DNA of 64,000 nucleotides from the NCBI GenBank assembly GCA_007644065.1, contig VJWN01000006.1:620001-684000 (forward strand), written 5' to 3'. The position numbers and the translations under genes are program-made. Positions within the stretch are counted from its first letter, which is position 1, and the number at the start of each line of letters is the position of its first letter. Source of the DNA: Margaritispora aquatica. Lineage: Eukaryota; Ascomycota; Leotiomycetes; Helotiales; Discinellaceae. Under the pieces are notes generated by a model, which worked only from the letters and a program-made list of their open reading frames with translations, did not search any database and was not told where the DNA came from. Below, piece by piece: positions 49,697 through 59,896 of this stretch.

Positions 49697-49964
49697 CGAC
49701 TGTTTCTAATTGCGGAAGCCCAAAAAATATATTGATCACAGAGGGTGATAAATTTTATAAACCAACTGCTTTCAATGAAGTTCGCTTTAGGTGGAAGTAC
49801 ACTGTTAAATGAAATCTACTAAAACGTAAAATGTGTATTACTGTGAAAAGCCTTGGGTGGGTAGGTTAAGAACTAATTCCCTTAGATGGAGCTTATCGAA
49901 CAGTCAATAATTAATGTACAGATTACGCACTATTTTTGTGCTTGTATGTATACACGAAATCCAT

Positions 49965-51593
49965 CTAGCCCCGCACCTCTGCAAGCTCAGAATATTGAGA
50001 CTCTGCCAATATAGCTGGCTTCCGTATAGAAATCTTTTGATACAGCCACTTTGCAAAAACAACACTGTTATTGTCAATATATCTCCAGGTGAGATCCGCG
50101 GTCACAATGATAAGTGGATACACACATAGAACTGTTAGGATGACGCCCAAAAAATACTGTCCTGACGTCTCTCGACCTGTTCGCTCATGCATCCAGATAC
50201 CGAGTCTGTAGCCTATTGTATACAAAAATGTGCCGTGAACCAAATACAGTGCAAAGCTGATCTTGCTGAGATATGTTGCGAAAGATGTAGTAAAAATAGA
50301 CTGCAGGAACAAGGCATTATCGACGACCCAGACTAGATGCACAGCACCGAGATAGATCCAGAACTGGTCTTGAGCGTAGTCAGAGCGATATTGAGTTGGA
50401 ATCCAAGATGCCAGGGTTACGTAACCAGGTGAAAGTGCACCACCCAGGTTGATTAGGGGCATGCTGATGATATAAAGTGCGAAGATGAAATTAAGGGACC
50501 AGAAGGCGGACCAGAATTTTGGAGACACTCTCTCCAGCGCCGATTTCTTGAGGGGCACGTCAAATGTGGGAGTGATTATCCGTAGTTCGTTGGAGTGTTG
50601 TTGGGTAATACGGTCTTCACGAATGTGGTGAAGCTCTGCAAGCATAACACCGCTCATAAAAAGAAACAGGTACGAGTGTACAAAGTAAAGAAGCCATAAG
50701 TTGATGGCTACAAACATGAGCAAGCGGACTGGTGCAAGCAATTTTGAGGTTCCTAAAAGGCATAGGAAAATGACCAAGGAGCCATTGAACTCCACGTCAA
50801 TCGTCCACAGATTTGGGTCATACGGAGGGATATATACTGCGTAATGAACTTCAGAAAAGAAGACTGGACGAAATATGTCACTAATATTGAGTGTTTGGTG
50901 GAACCAGTTTCGGAAATCGCCAAGAAACGACCCGTATAGTTGAGGTTGGCGATGACCAGGCCCCGTCCCGTAAAACCCATAATGTGCGGCCAGCATCATG
51001 AAAAATGTCAGAATGATGGGCGGCAAAACCAATCGAATCCCTCTCCGAAAAGTAGACGAACACAGAGAGTCTAGTAGCTCCATATATCTTTTCGCCCTGG
51101 TTAAGGTGAGCGCTCTGTAACTGAGTGAAAATCCCGAGACGACGAAAAAGATGGCTACCATGGCGGAACCCGTGTAAAATACTCTAATAACCGGTAGTTG
51201 GACGAAATTGTAGCACTCGGTACAGCTACCCCATCCTCTACTTAGGTCAGGGTACCAGAGCCAGCTGGAATGGTGTATCATGACCAACAGGGACGCAACA
51301 CCACGGAGTCCATCAAGCCAAGCAGTTTTGGAGTCATGCCGATGGATAGCAGTGGCTGGTGACGCTTCCGAAGATTCCGCAAAGTTGGTTAGGAGTTTGC
51401 CGCAGAATTTTCTATAGCCCGATAAAAGCAGAACGCTGACATATCTCGTGGTCCTAAAAAATGGCCATTGCTTATAGCGGCTGTTCGGGGTACCTGGCTG
51501 TTCCTGGAAGATAGGCTCGCCACTGTAACTGTCGACCGAGTTCGAAAAGCTCCTTCGTAAATGGCTAAGCTCGGCCATAGTAACTTCGGCCAT
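49965..51593 (-). CDS. Acyltransferase-3 family integral membrane protein, 542 aa
   Basis: Single exon. I start at ATG 51593; the frame is open to 51653 but only from a TTG codon. The opening AWLDGLRGVASLLVMIHHSS carries the acyltransferase-3 signature with the catalytic-type His (HHSSW). About ten hydrophobic segments follow (FYTGSAMVAIFFVVSGFSLS, IFLCLLGTSKLLAPV, ISFALYLVHGTFLYTIGYRL). Family members move acetyl or other acyl groups across membranes onto sugars, sterols or secondary metabolites; fungal members are often cluster-associated or modify surface glycans. The gene stands alone between two degenerate islands, so no pathway can be inferred from neighbours. It appears intact. Confidence 0.88.
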   Translation of the reverse strand: MAEVTMAELSHLRRSFSNSVDSYSGEPIFQEQPGTPNSRYKQWPFFRTTRYVSVLLLSGYRKFCGKLLTNFAESSEASPATAIHRHDSKTAWLDGLRGVASLLVMIHHSSWLWYPDLSRGWGSCTECYNFVQLPVIRVFYTGSAMVAIFFVVSGFSLSYRALTLTRAKRYMELLDSLCSSTFRRGIRLVLPPIILTFFMMLAAHYGFYGTGPGHRQPQLYGSFLGDFRNWFHQTLNISDIFRPVFFSEVHYAVYIPPYDPNLWTIDVEFNGSLVIFLCLLGTSKLLAPVRLLMFVAINLWLLYFVHSYLFLFMSGVMLAELHHIREDRITQQHSNELRIITPTFDVPLKKSALERVSPKFWSAFWSLNFIFALYIISMPLINLGGALSPGYVTLASWIPTQYRSDYAQDQFWIYLGAVHLVWVVDNALFLQSIFTTSFATYLSKISFALYLVHGTFLYTIGYRLGIWMHERTGRETSGQYFLGVILTVLCVYPLIIVTADLTWRYIDNNSVVFAKWLYQKISIRKPAILAESQYSELAEVRG

Positions 51594-51842
51594 CGTGATG
51601 TGGCGAGGACACAAAGGTGGTGGCTTGGTGATGGATGATAGGGGGTAAATCAAGTGAGGAAGCAGTAGGTGAAATAGATAGGATTAAAGGGTCTAAAGAC
51701 CACCTACCACAGTAGGGAGCTCTCTATATATAGATATATTAGCACTTTATAAGGAATGATCTTATATTGTAAGGAATGTAGTAAGATTAAGAAGAGAACC
51801 AGAATAACCGAATGTCATGGATAAAAGCACGTGACCTCTAAC

Positions 51843-52542
51843 TGACACTTGGCCTCAGTAAATGCGGAAAGAGTAGAGAATATAGACCGAATATTGAAGT
51901 TAGAAAGGTGAGGGTGAGCATGGCGTGAGGTTGCATTTGTATTTACTATCTAACAAGAACCAATAACTAAACTAACTACGTAATATAACTATTAAAGAAT
52001 ATATATACCTCTATCTATTTTCTAATAGAGCGCTGGCTCCCGCTTATATAAAGAAACTTCCTCGGTATTCCTAGAACTAGTCACGTTCCTAGGAGTTATT
52101 GGGGTGAGAGTGAGCAACAGGGCAAGTTGTACATCACTGCAGGTGGGAAGTTCATAACGAGGGGCTCCTAGGACCCCTACTCCTAGGAACCCACTGGGTC
52201 CTGGGAGGGGTCGTGACACTTGGGAACGAAGTTATCGTACTCCTTCGTTCTGATCGAGTTGTCTATTTATTATTGAGAAGCTCCCTCGAGCTTCTCTAGG
52301 GGGTTAGGTATAAGATTCGCTTGGCAGGGTAGTAAGAATCAGTATTATAGGAATTACAATCTTATTAAAACTTCTCTCTATTTCTACTAAGTTACTTCTA
52401 ACTCCCATTTATATACGAGAAGCGGGGTAACCGGATACTAGTCGGAGGTATGGCCGATAGGTCCGTAACTCTCTATTACCTAATACCTTTGTCATACCTA
52501 TACCACGTGACCTACACTGCTCACATGCCATTCCTGACACTT
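51843..52542. repeat. Three TGACACTT repeats and two CACGTGACCT repeats
   Basis: TGACACTT at 51843-51850, 52214-52221 and 52535-52542; CACGTGACCT at 51828-51837 and 52504-52513. The outer pairs (CACGTGACCT then TGACACTT) are spaced almost alike, so they may mark ends of duplicated element DNA. Confidence 0.35.
52275..52296. repeat. Perfect 9-bp hairpin
   Basis: GAGAAGCTC (52275-52283), loop CCTC, GAGCTTCTC (52288-52296). Inside the degenerate island; may be part of the element. Confidence 0.5.
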
Positions 52543-52750
52543 ACCTAATATCCCTAACTAGCGATAGGGTCGTTATACTAGTATTTGCTATATTCGATAT
52601 ATAAGAAAATTTACGAAATTGAAAGTAAACTCAAATATAAGTAAATACGTTCTTACCTAGGGAGGTACCTCTAATGTACCTACCTTACCTAGTTAGAAGG
52701 TATTCCGCTTAAGCGAATTTCTAAGCAAGAACGGCTTGCCTAAAATGGAA

Positions 52751-53311
52751 AGAGCAATGCACCCTGAGTCAAAGAAAGTCGAAGAGCTTCATACCTTTCT
52801 TTGCCGTATTCGATTGGTGTGTTTACCTTTGAAGTTTTTAGAACCTTTTAAATTGAACAAAACTGCCTATGCTACAGATTTCTGCATTCTTTTATGAACA
52901 ATCCGGTTACTTCTGCTACAAGGCCTTGAATTGTGAATGAAATATGTATTCAAGTTTCTCACTATTACCAGAGGTGAATCGTAGCAAATTATCAGTTCTC
53001 AATGTGTCATACCATGGCATTATACATTTTCATCGCTGATCGACTGTTAGGTAACTTCGCAACGAAAAGTGGATGAAGGAGCACATCACAAGGAACAACA
53101 TATAACGCTGTGATGTTTTTGAAGAGTGAATTGTAAGACTGCTGCCTCCTTTCCTACCAGTTTAGGGACCAAAATAAACATGAATGCTGTGAACTCCTTT
53201 CTCTGACCTCCATATCTAGCGCCAGCGATCATCCAGATTCCAGAAGCAAGAAGCAAAAACCAGAACACTTGCAAATAACGATAAAGCTCAGCCAACCCCC
53301 ATGAAGCACGA
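52751..53311. other. Intergenic, nothing recognised
   Basis: Between the degenerate island and the Ser-rich gene's 3' end. The ORF 53086-53319 (minus) lacks features. Confidence 0.4.
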
Positions 53312-54382
53312 TCAAACAACGCTCCACTTTCCCTTCTTTGTAAGCCAGCGCTTGAAAGCTCCTACACCTTTCTCGTGTCTATTTGCAGTGGAACCTGAAT
53401 CGACGTTGGCTGCCGTAGGCGTTGCTTCTTCATTACCAGCGCTTACATTTGGCTGCGCACTGAAGGCCATACTATTCCTCGACTCAGATCCAGTGCGCGC
53501 AGTACTCAAGCTCCACCGACCGTTACCCGAGCTCATGCTATTCCGAATGCCTCTCACGGATCCGACTACGCTCCTCCTGAACTCCTGGATTTGGCTATGA
53601 CGCTTGTTTCCAACACTGCGCTTTCGGAGAGTTGACTTCTCGGCCTCGACTTCCCGGGCAGGCGTGACAGCATCACCATATGAAAAGCCATATTGTTTGC
53701 CTGCTTCGTCAATATCTTTCTGAGTGGCTTTGATGGATGGAGCGATAGATTCTGAAAAGCTGAAGCGAGCAGAATCAGGTTTTGGACTGAGAATTGAGAC
53801 TGGATCTTGTTCTACGACTTCCAGTGACGATAGCGGTTGATTTGCTGTTGTAGAACCAGCATGGGAGAGACATGAAGACGAATCAACTGAATCATTGACA
53901 GGAGTTATTGGCTTATCTGGTGCGCTGTCTGAGATGTTGGATTCATCTTCTGCGGCGTTTGGACTTGATCGATCTGGAGATTGCTCTAGCTCAGGATTAT
54001 CCGTAGTAGAATACAATGGCGCAACCAGAACTGCATCCTGCTTCTCGGTATCGACAATGACATCTCCATTTCTTGGTAGAGACTCGCTGCCATCCTGTGC
54101 CGATTTCGATGTAGAATGTCCGTCCTCCATTAATTCGTCGTCGGCGAAAGGATTGACGCAGTATTGAGCATATTCTGAAGGGTATGGCAACCAAAGCAAA
54201 TGACATTCGTTTTCGGCTTCTGCTAATAGATCGACATTGGAAGTTTTCAATTGCAATCTCAATTCTTGAATTGAATGGATGCCAGGCAAATCGAGAGGCT
54301 GCGAGGATGTTGCGTTATTCTCTGTGCCAGACTCTTGAGAGTAGACCGAAGAAGAACATGATGAAAGAACAATTGGATCCAT
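53312..54382 (-). CDS. Serine-rich uncharacterised protein, at least 356 aa
   Basis: Minus strand, stop at 53312. The first in-frame ATG is 54382, giving 356 aa. However, the frame stays open and protein-like upstream to about 54690 (LDDVGITSLSNSSLASDALR, and NHEPPLANVSEPPIFD) without an ATG, so a short 5' exon may be missing. The protein is Ser/Asp/Glu-rich and disordered, with a basic C-terminal part (LRKRSVGNKRHSQIQEFRRS, SVRGIRNSM) and a final GAFKRWLTKKGKWSVV. The basic SVRGIR-type helix could bind membrane or nucleic acid; that is a guess. No domain recognised. The 302-aa gene ends only ~20 bp beyond the open frame. Confidence 0.65.
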   Translation of the reverse strand: MDPIVLSSCSSSVYSQESGTENNATSSQPLDLPGIHSIQELRLQLKTSNVDLLAEAENECHLLWLPYPSEYAQYCVNPFADDELMEDGHSTSKSAQDGSESLPRNGDVIVDTEKQDAVLVAPLYSTTDNPELEQSPDRSSPNAAEDESNISDSAPDKPITPVNDSVDSSSCLSHAGSTTANQPLSSLEVVEQDPVSILSPKPDSARFSFSESIAPSIKATQKDIDEAGKQYGFSYGDAVTPAREVEAEKSTLRKRSVGNKRHSQIQEFRRSVVGSVRGIRNSMSSGNGRWSLSTARTGSESRNSMAFSAQPNVSAGNEEATPTAANVDSGSTANRHEKGVGAFKRWLTKKGKWSVV

Positions 54383-54713
54383 TGTGACCTCCTCCTTCGT
54401 AGAGAAGATAGTTTGAAGTAAAGCAATGGGTGCTACAATAGCAGATAATGTGTTTTTTGACGAGGAGCGATTCGTTGATGTAATAATATCGAAAATAGGA
54501 GGCTCGCTTACGTTGGCGAGAGGGGGTTCGTGATTCACCAGTGCCGAACAATCATCGACCAAGTTCTTATGATTGTCGCATGGCAGCCGGCTCCTGAGTG
54601 GTTCGTGAGTTCTGAGCGCATCCGAAGCGAGACTGGAATTGGACAGCGAGGTTATACCTACATCATCTAACTTAGCCTATGATTCACCTTCTTCTGCAGT
54701 CCTTCTTTCTTCT

Positions 54714-55622
54714 TTATGCTGCTGTCCAGCCACGATGGACCCCTGGCAGTCGCTCTGCACGTCGCTTGAGCTCTCGAGGCACATATTGAAGCTGTCTCAA
54801 TCTCCAAAGACGTTGCTTTCGATTCTCTTTGGGTCCGAGAAGCTCGGGTATGATAGTTCGAGTATTGATAGGTGCCCCACGACGTGCTTCAAACTCACCA
54901 AGAGCTTGCTTCTTCACCTCTCTCATATGCATGGTGTCATCATCCTTGGGTTTGTGCTTCTCCACAAAGTTCAGATACTCCCAATTCTTTACCGCAACCA
55001 TCAGGTCCAGTGCACGAGGCAATTGTCCATTATTGCTCAATTCTTCGAGTTGATAAATAGTCAGATCCTGTTCTGGTTGACAAGTAATCTGATTCATGAG
55101 CGTAGGGTGGTCAAGAAGGCTTGACATGCCTTTTGAGCTAACGACGGTTGGGTAATGTCCAGTTATTGCGTAAAAGTGTGCAAATACAATAGCATCATGG
55201 GGAAATTCTTTGTGAAGTGAAGAAATGTCGTAAAAGTGGCAATTTTGAATTAGTCGTGTAATTGTTCTGTGGGAACGGCCGAGGGATTGAAATTTTTGAG
55301 AGCGCAAGAGTTGGAAAATTGTAGCTTCATCAATCTTTTGTCTCAGGACTCTCTCAACTGGGTAAACGCCTGGCACTCGGTGCTTCTCATCGATAAGTTC
55401 GTCCAAACTCAATGCAGAAAGCAGCTTGTGGTAATGTGTGAGGATCTTACGATCATACGGATTCTGACAATAGAGTTCAAAGCATGATTGTAAATTCGCA
55501 TCTGGAGTAAGCATGTCGGAGACTTGATGATTCTGCTCGATTTTCTTTCCTCTAGCCTTCTCGGACATTCTTGTTGGTTGTGAAGAGCCCATTGCGAGTG
55601 AACCTCCTAGTTGATAATCCAT
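54714..55622 (-). CDS. Uncharacterised 302-aa fungal protein
   Basis: Single exon, ATG 55622 to TAA 54714. After a ~45-residue disordered head (MGSSQPTRMSEKARGKK) the sequence is helical and folded: FELYCQNPYDRKILTHYHKL, VERVLRQKIDEATIFQLLRS, LDHPTLMNQITCQPEQDLTI, ALDLMVAVKNWEYLNF. The basic C-terminus (KQRLWRLRQLQYVPRELKRR) could bind nucleic acid. No signal peptide or membrane segment. I do not recognise the family. The stop lies close to the next gene on the same strand, so the two may share a short intergenic space. Confidence 0.75.
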   Translation of the reverse strand: MDYQLGGSLAMGSSQPTRMSEKARGKKIEQNHQVSDMLTPDANLQSCFELYCQNPYDRKILTHYHKLLSALSLDELIDEKHRVPGVYPVERVLRQKIDEATIFQLLRSQKFQSLGRSHRTITRLIQNCHFYDISSLHKEFPHDAIVFAHFYAITGHYPTVVSSKGMSSLLDHPTLMNQITCQPEQDLTIYQLEELSNNGQLPRALDLMVAVKNWEYLNFVEKHKPKDDDTMHMREVKKQALGEFEARRGAPINTRTIIPELLGPKENRKQRLWRLRQLQYVPRELKRRAERLPGVHRGWTAA

Positions 55623-55922
55623 GTTTTGTATGGTGGTAATTGCTTATTGACTTGAAGTCGAATTGAGAATATAACTACAGTCAGAAGATGAGAACAAAAG
55701 GGACGAAGAAAGAGAGGAAGCAAGAAATAGATATTTGTGGGCAATTGAAAGCCGAGCCATGCGGTTTTGAGCATAGTCGCACTCAAACATAGAGGACAAT
55801 TCAATGACAACATAAAAACCTACTACCGCTATTCTCAATTTGATTATAGCAATATCATCAAGGCCTGCCGGCGTGTCTTTTCGACTAATAGTGCACTACA
55901 AGGCTTAGCGTACCGAACTTCA
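55623..55922. other. Intergenic, nothing seen
   Basis: 300 bp: promoter of the 302-aa gene and 3' flank of ureG. No features. Confidence 0.5.
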
Positions 55923-56875
55923 TTAAGCCAACTCTTCTAGACCCGCCGTTGCCTTGGGACCACCACGCGCTTTGCTGACAGCTTCAGCACCACTACCTCT
56001 CCAAGCACTGGTGATGAGGCCCACGATATTATCAACTCCTTTGCCCTTCTTGACCTGGGCGAAGATGGTCGGTCCACCCTCTCTCATTTTCCTCGCATCC
56101 CGATCCATTACATCCAGATCCGCACCCACAGCTTCAGCCAAATCTGTCTTGTTCACAACTAGTAGATCACTTTGAGTGATACCCGGTCCACCTTTGCGAG
56201 GAATTTTATCACCACCGCTCACGTCGATAACGTAAATGATGTAATCGGCCAGTTCGCGAGAGTAGTTCGCCGCTAAGTTGTCACCACCAGACTCGATCAA
56301 GAGAATATCGCTTGTGAACTCCCTGTGCAAGTCTTCTAGAGCTGCAAGGTTTGCTGAGATATCTTCACGTACTGCAGCGTGTGGACAGCCTCCGGTTTCG
56401 ATTGCACGAATTCTGGAAGCTGGGAGAGCTTTGTGTTTGGTGAGAAATTCGGCATCTTCACGGGTAAAGATGTCATTGGTGACGGCAGCGATCGAGTACT
56501 TCTCGCGAAGAGCATTACACAGCGCCAGCATTAGAGCTGTCTTTCCGGAGCCAACAGGTCTACCAAATAAGTTAGAAAATTAGAAGTGATTTAATGAAGA
56601 GAATGGAGGGGTTCTTTCGTTTACACGTGATCTTGGATAACCCCGCATCGAACACCACGATGCATTGCTCGTATGTACTGGAGAAAGAGATATGCTCACC
56701 CTCCAATTCCAACAGTAAACGCTCGTTCAGACCAATCCCTTCCTTCTATTATTGGCATCTCTCTGCCCATATAGCTTCCTGGACCATCAAGAATTTCATG
56801 TGTGTGCCCATGGTCAGCAGCAGGGGCATCGTGGGAATGAGCATGCCCGCCTTCGTGAGAGTGTGAATGGGACAT
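55923..56875 (-). CDS. ureG: Urease accessory protein UreG (GTPase)
   Basis: Two exons, 56875-56700 and 56559-55923, joined by donor GTGAGC and acceptor GGTAG, 270 aa. I start at ATG 56875, which gives the His-rich head ([16 protein letters not shown]), typical of fungal UreG nickel binding. The GTPase core has P-loop [11 protein letters not shown] (~58-68), [15 protein letters not shown], the CPH nickel-binding motif in [22 protein letters not shown], and [10 protein letters not shown], the guanine specificity motif. UreG delivers nickel into apo-urease together with UreD and UreF homologues. Urease lets fungi use urea as nitrogen source and can affect pathogenicity in some species. Cytosolic. 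Confidence 0.96.
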
Positions 56876-57733
56876 GATTGCATACAATAACTTTCAGTGA
56901 AACAAGAGCTGCAAAGACTAAAGCTGATATATAGAGTATAAAACTGATGTGAGAAAATTGGAAGAACGTGTAATGAAGCTATCACATTGTGATAACGGCA
57001 AGACATCTCAACCCCGCTTAGTCATCTCGTCGGGTGGGGACTCCTTCACCGAGCATGGCATCTACAATAACGCTTAGTTTAACTCTGATTGTCTTGTAAA
57101 TACATAGATAATCGTTAGAGCTTGCCTTGTGTTAGTTCAAAACCAGTCGTTTGTGGCAAGATGATGATCATGGTGAGAACTTCAAGGTGGAGGCAATATT
57201 CAGTTCATCGAAATCCAAAGAATATTTGCTGGATTCGAGAGGGAGATCACCGAACAGACATAGGGGGCGTAGGTCCTGCTGTGAGAGTTGAGTTCATTGG
57301 AGAAGTATAGAACACCATCTTTGTAAAGGGGTAACGTAGTGACGTCTTACGTTGAATGAAGGAAATACGACAACGCAACAATTAATCCATCCCACTGCAT
57401 CAATCTCTTGCTCTATCTAGTGGAAAGCTTAAAGCTGTTCTATTTATCTTTCCATCATCCCTGTTGCAAGATCCCGTTTTCTTGCCACAAGAGTATGTTA
57501 AAGAAGCAGACCACATGCGGTGGAAGGATGGGAAGAATCGAGTAATCGTCCGGCCATCCTATACAGGCGTTCTTGTATGAAAATTCTCTCCCGGTCTCTA
57601 AAAGTTTTATTGTGTATACAATATACGGCTGAAAAATATATACACAATTTCCGTGCCTATTTGGTGAATATACAGGTCAAACATCGCTGAGCTCCGCTGT
57701 AAATTGGTCAAAAATCGTGCCTTAAAAAAACCC
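56876..57733. other. Intergenic, nothing recognised
   Basis: About 0.86 kb: ureG promoter and 3' flank of the Pex11 gene. Short ORFs only. Confidence 0.5.
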
Positions 57734-58567
57734 TCAAGCAGTAGCAGCCCATGCAGCTTTAACCTTCACCACGCCCACTAAGGTCATCAAAACTCCGACC
57801 CAGCCATCGCTCATGGTGCCTTTCTCGCTGGACCAATGCATCGATAATGGCGTATACGCTCCACTGGCTATGGCGCTCCTCCACCAAACGGTCTCCTCGG
57901 CTTCAATATCCACCCTGCCCTTCTCATCTGTACCGCTCATTCCCGCCTTTCTCTCCTCACGCAGCTGCCTAGCTCTGTACAGCCGTACCAAATCCATTAC
58001 AGTGTAAAGCAAAAACAGCTTCATGCTCGTCTTTGCCCATTTCCCAATCTTGTCTGGTGACCACCCTTTTATTACGCCCTTCCCAGCAAGATAATACGTG
58101 TTCTCGTACACGTAGTAGCTACCGAGTGCTAGAGTCTGAGCAGCTGATACAGCTTTCAGCACGGCATCTTTGGGAGGATCCAAATATTGCCTTTTCGCAA
58201 GCGCATACACTCCTAACAGACCCCAGAGACGCGTGAATGTCCTGAATTCGGAACACATGCCAGCCAGGATCTTGAAGCTGGCTGCTAAATCTCCAAGAGA
58301 GATTTTGGGCGCGCTGCCGGTTTTGAGAGCTGCGCCCGAAGCATTGGATGCAAATAGAGGCATGAGACTTTTAAGCTCCAGTGTTTGGAGGTTTAAAAGC
58401 TGCGAAGACACGAGAGCGAGGCCGTAGCCTACCAGCGTGAGTGTCGCGTCCACACCAGCGGAGGTGGATAGCAGCTTGGAAAGATGTTGAATGCGTCCGT
58501 CCATTTTAGAGGTAAAGACTGAGCGCAATAAATCCGGCGAGGACAGAGCATCTTTTTGAGAAGTCAT
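57734..58567 (-). CDS. Peroxisomal biogenesis factor 11 family protein (Pex11)
   Basis: Single exon, 277 aa. The N-terminal part is amphipathic (SVFTSKMDGRIQHLSKLLST), fitting the membrane-remodelling helix of Pex11. Hydrophobic segments: GVDATLTLVGYGLALVSSQL, RLWGLLGVYALAKRQYLDP and FLLYTVMDLVRLYRARQL; the C-terminus GWVGVLMTLVGVVKVKAAW is also membrane-like. The segment TRLWGLLGVY followed by YLDPP is the strongest Pex11 clue. Pex11 proteins drive elongation and division of peroxisomes. Fungi have two or three paralogues; this resembles the Pex11C/Pex11-like group more than the main Pex11, so I give no symbol. Confidence 0.85.
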   Translation of the reverse strand: MTSQKDALSSPDLLRSVFTSKMDGRIQHLSKLLSTSAGVDATLTLVGYGLALVSSQLLNLQTLELKSLMPLFASNASGAALKTGSAPKISLGDLAASFKILAGMCSEFRTFTRLWGLLGVYALAKRQYLDPPKDAVLKAVSAAQTLALGSYYVYENTYYLAGKGVIKGWSPDKIGKWAKTSMKLFLLYTVMDLVRLYRARQLREERKAGMSGTDEKGRVDIEAEETVWWRSAIASGAYTPLSMHWSSEKGTMSDGWVGVLMTLVGVVKVKAAWAATA

Positions 58568-59896
58568 TTTCCGAAAAATTGAATTAAAATAGGTAATCTT
58601 TGCTTAAGATTTGGAGTTTGAAGTTCAGATGAGGTTGAGATGAGGTTCGGTGTGACGGAAGCAAGATTTTGCGGGGATGTGGGGATGAGTCTAATCTTCT
58701 TTGGGCAGTGATATTCTTTATGCATGGAACGAGCTTATGCAACTTCTCTCTCAGCTGGGATTCAGGGGTGCAACGGAAAATTTATGCTTTGCTTGCCTTT
58801 GCGTGTGGGAAATTCGGTTTTCCAGCTCACCATCAAAGATTATCGGATCTATGATTTGTATGCTTTTCCATGACTTTTTGTAAGGGTGTGGCAGTCATAC
58901 TAACAGCTTCGAGTGTCCAATATCATCACCTTCAAACCTTTGCGTGTTCTCGTTTTGTTTTGAACAGTTGTTACTCGCCACTATACCATCAATCATGCAA
59001 ATTGCTTGGACAGACGCTTCCCTCGGCTATGCATTCGTGGCAGTTTGCCCACCCAGGCGTTACGAAAATATGGGTCACGGAAAGGGGTTTGCCTTCAACT
59101 TAAGCGAGCGTTTCATTCCTCGGGTTTACCAAATATCCATCTCAAGCACGATTGCTTTTCTCGAACCAAGGTAACTAACTATTCAATCCGAGAGTCAAGC
59201 AGCCAACAAGTACTCGTATTGACTTATAGCACCACCATATCGGTCAAGCCTCGATGAATACTCGGGAGTGCCATCGCATTCTGAAATGTAGCATGTTACC
59301 GCTTGAGTTTCGTCTCACCAATCCATACCAAAGACTCAAGGTTTCACGTCAACCTAACAAACCATGCTTGAGTCAATTGACAGCTTTCATTCCAAGTTTC
59401 CTTGACCTTTGTAACGCCAGAGACTTCGGATGACAGTTTTGCCCGTCGGGAAGACGGACTTGGCTAAGGTCGTATTCTCAGGTATGTCTGAACTTCGTCA
59501 GTTTGCTTCGTGGCCTGAACGCTCGGCTTGGTGGAGTTCCAATCGACAGGCTTATCTTAAGTATATAGAGGACTTAGCTTCTGCTATTGAGATTCTCTTT
59601 ACTATTCATCACACCACAGTCTTTCTATCTTATTGCTTTCTTTCAGAGTTGATCTCAATCTTTCTGTCTTACTACTTTCTCTCAGAGTTGATCTCAGTCT
59701 TTACCAAGTTCTGTGAACTGCTTCATTCTCTAGAGTTGATCTCATCCTTTTTGTACAAAGACTTTACTTCTTTCTTTCTATTTGACAGTTGCTCCTCCAA
59801 CAACAGTAAGTTGTCGCCCGAGACGCTTGTTGTGTTTAATATACTGACCTCAACCACAGAACCAAGCAACATCATCACCAACAAGCAACCGCAAAT
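58568..59896. other. Intergenic, promoter region of the secreted-protein gene
   Basis: About 1.3 kb between divergent genes. Includes a short tandem repeat block near 59645-59744. The ORF from 59430 (plus) overlaps the secreted-protein gene in another frame and is a shadow. Confidence 0.5.
59645..59744. repeat. Imperfect tandem repeat with core AGAGTTGATCTCA, three copies
   Basis: The core AGAGTTGATCTCA appears at 59645-59657, 59684-59696 and 59732-59744 (spacing 39 and 48 bp), embedded in pyrimidine-rich TTTCTNTCTTA repeats. It lies ~150-250 bp upstream of the secreted-protein start codon, so in the promoter or 5' UTR. Confidence 0.55.

Larger units (their letters stand above)
51700..52750. 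mobile_element. Second degenerate island with LTR-like sequence
   Basis: AT/TA-rich at both sides (51720-51800, 51960-52030, 52560-52700), GC-richer in the middle. On the minus strand a segment from about 52219 begins TGTCACGACCCCTCCC, like fungal gypsy-type LTRs that start TGT..., and includes a TTTATATAAGCGGGAGC core-promoter-like stretch near 52040. No transposon ORF remains. A solo or RIP-mutated LTR is my inference. Confidence 0.4.

Noticed and set aside
52022..52219. 65-codon minus ORF in the second island
   Set aside because: Lies in the LTR-like repeat; no domain and imperfect palindromes explain its openness.
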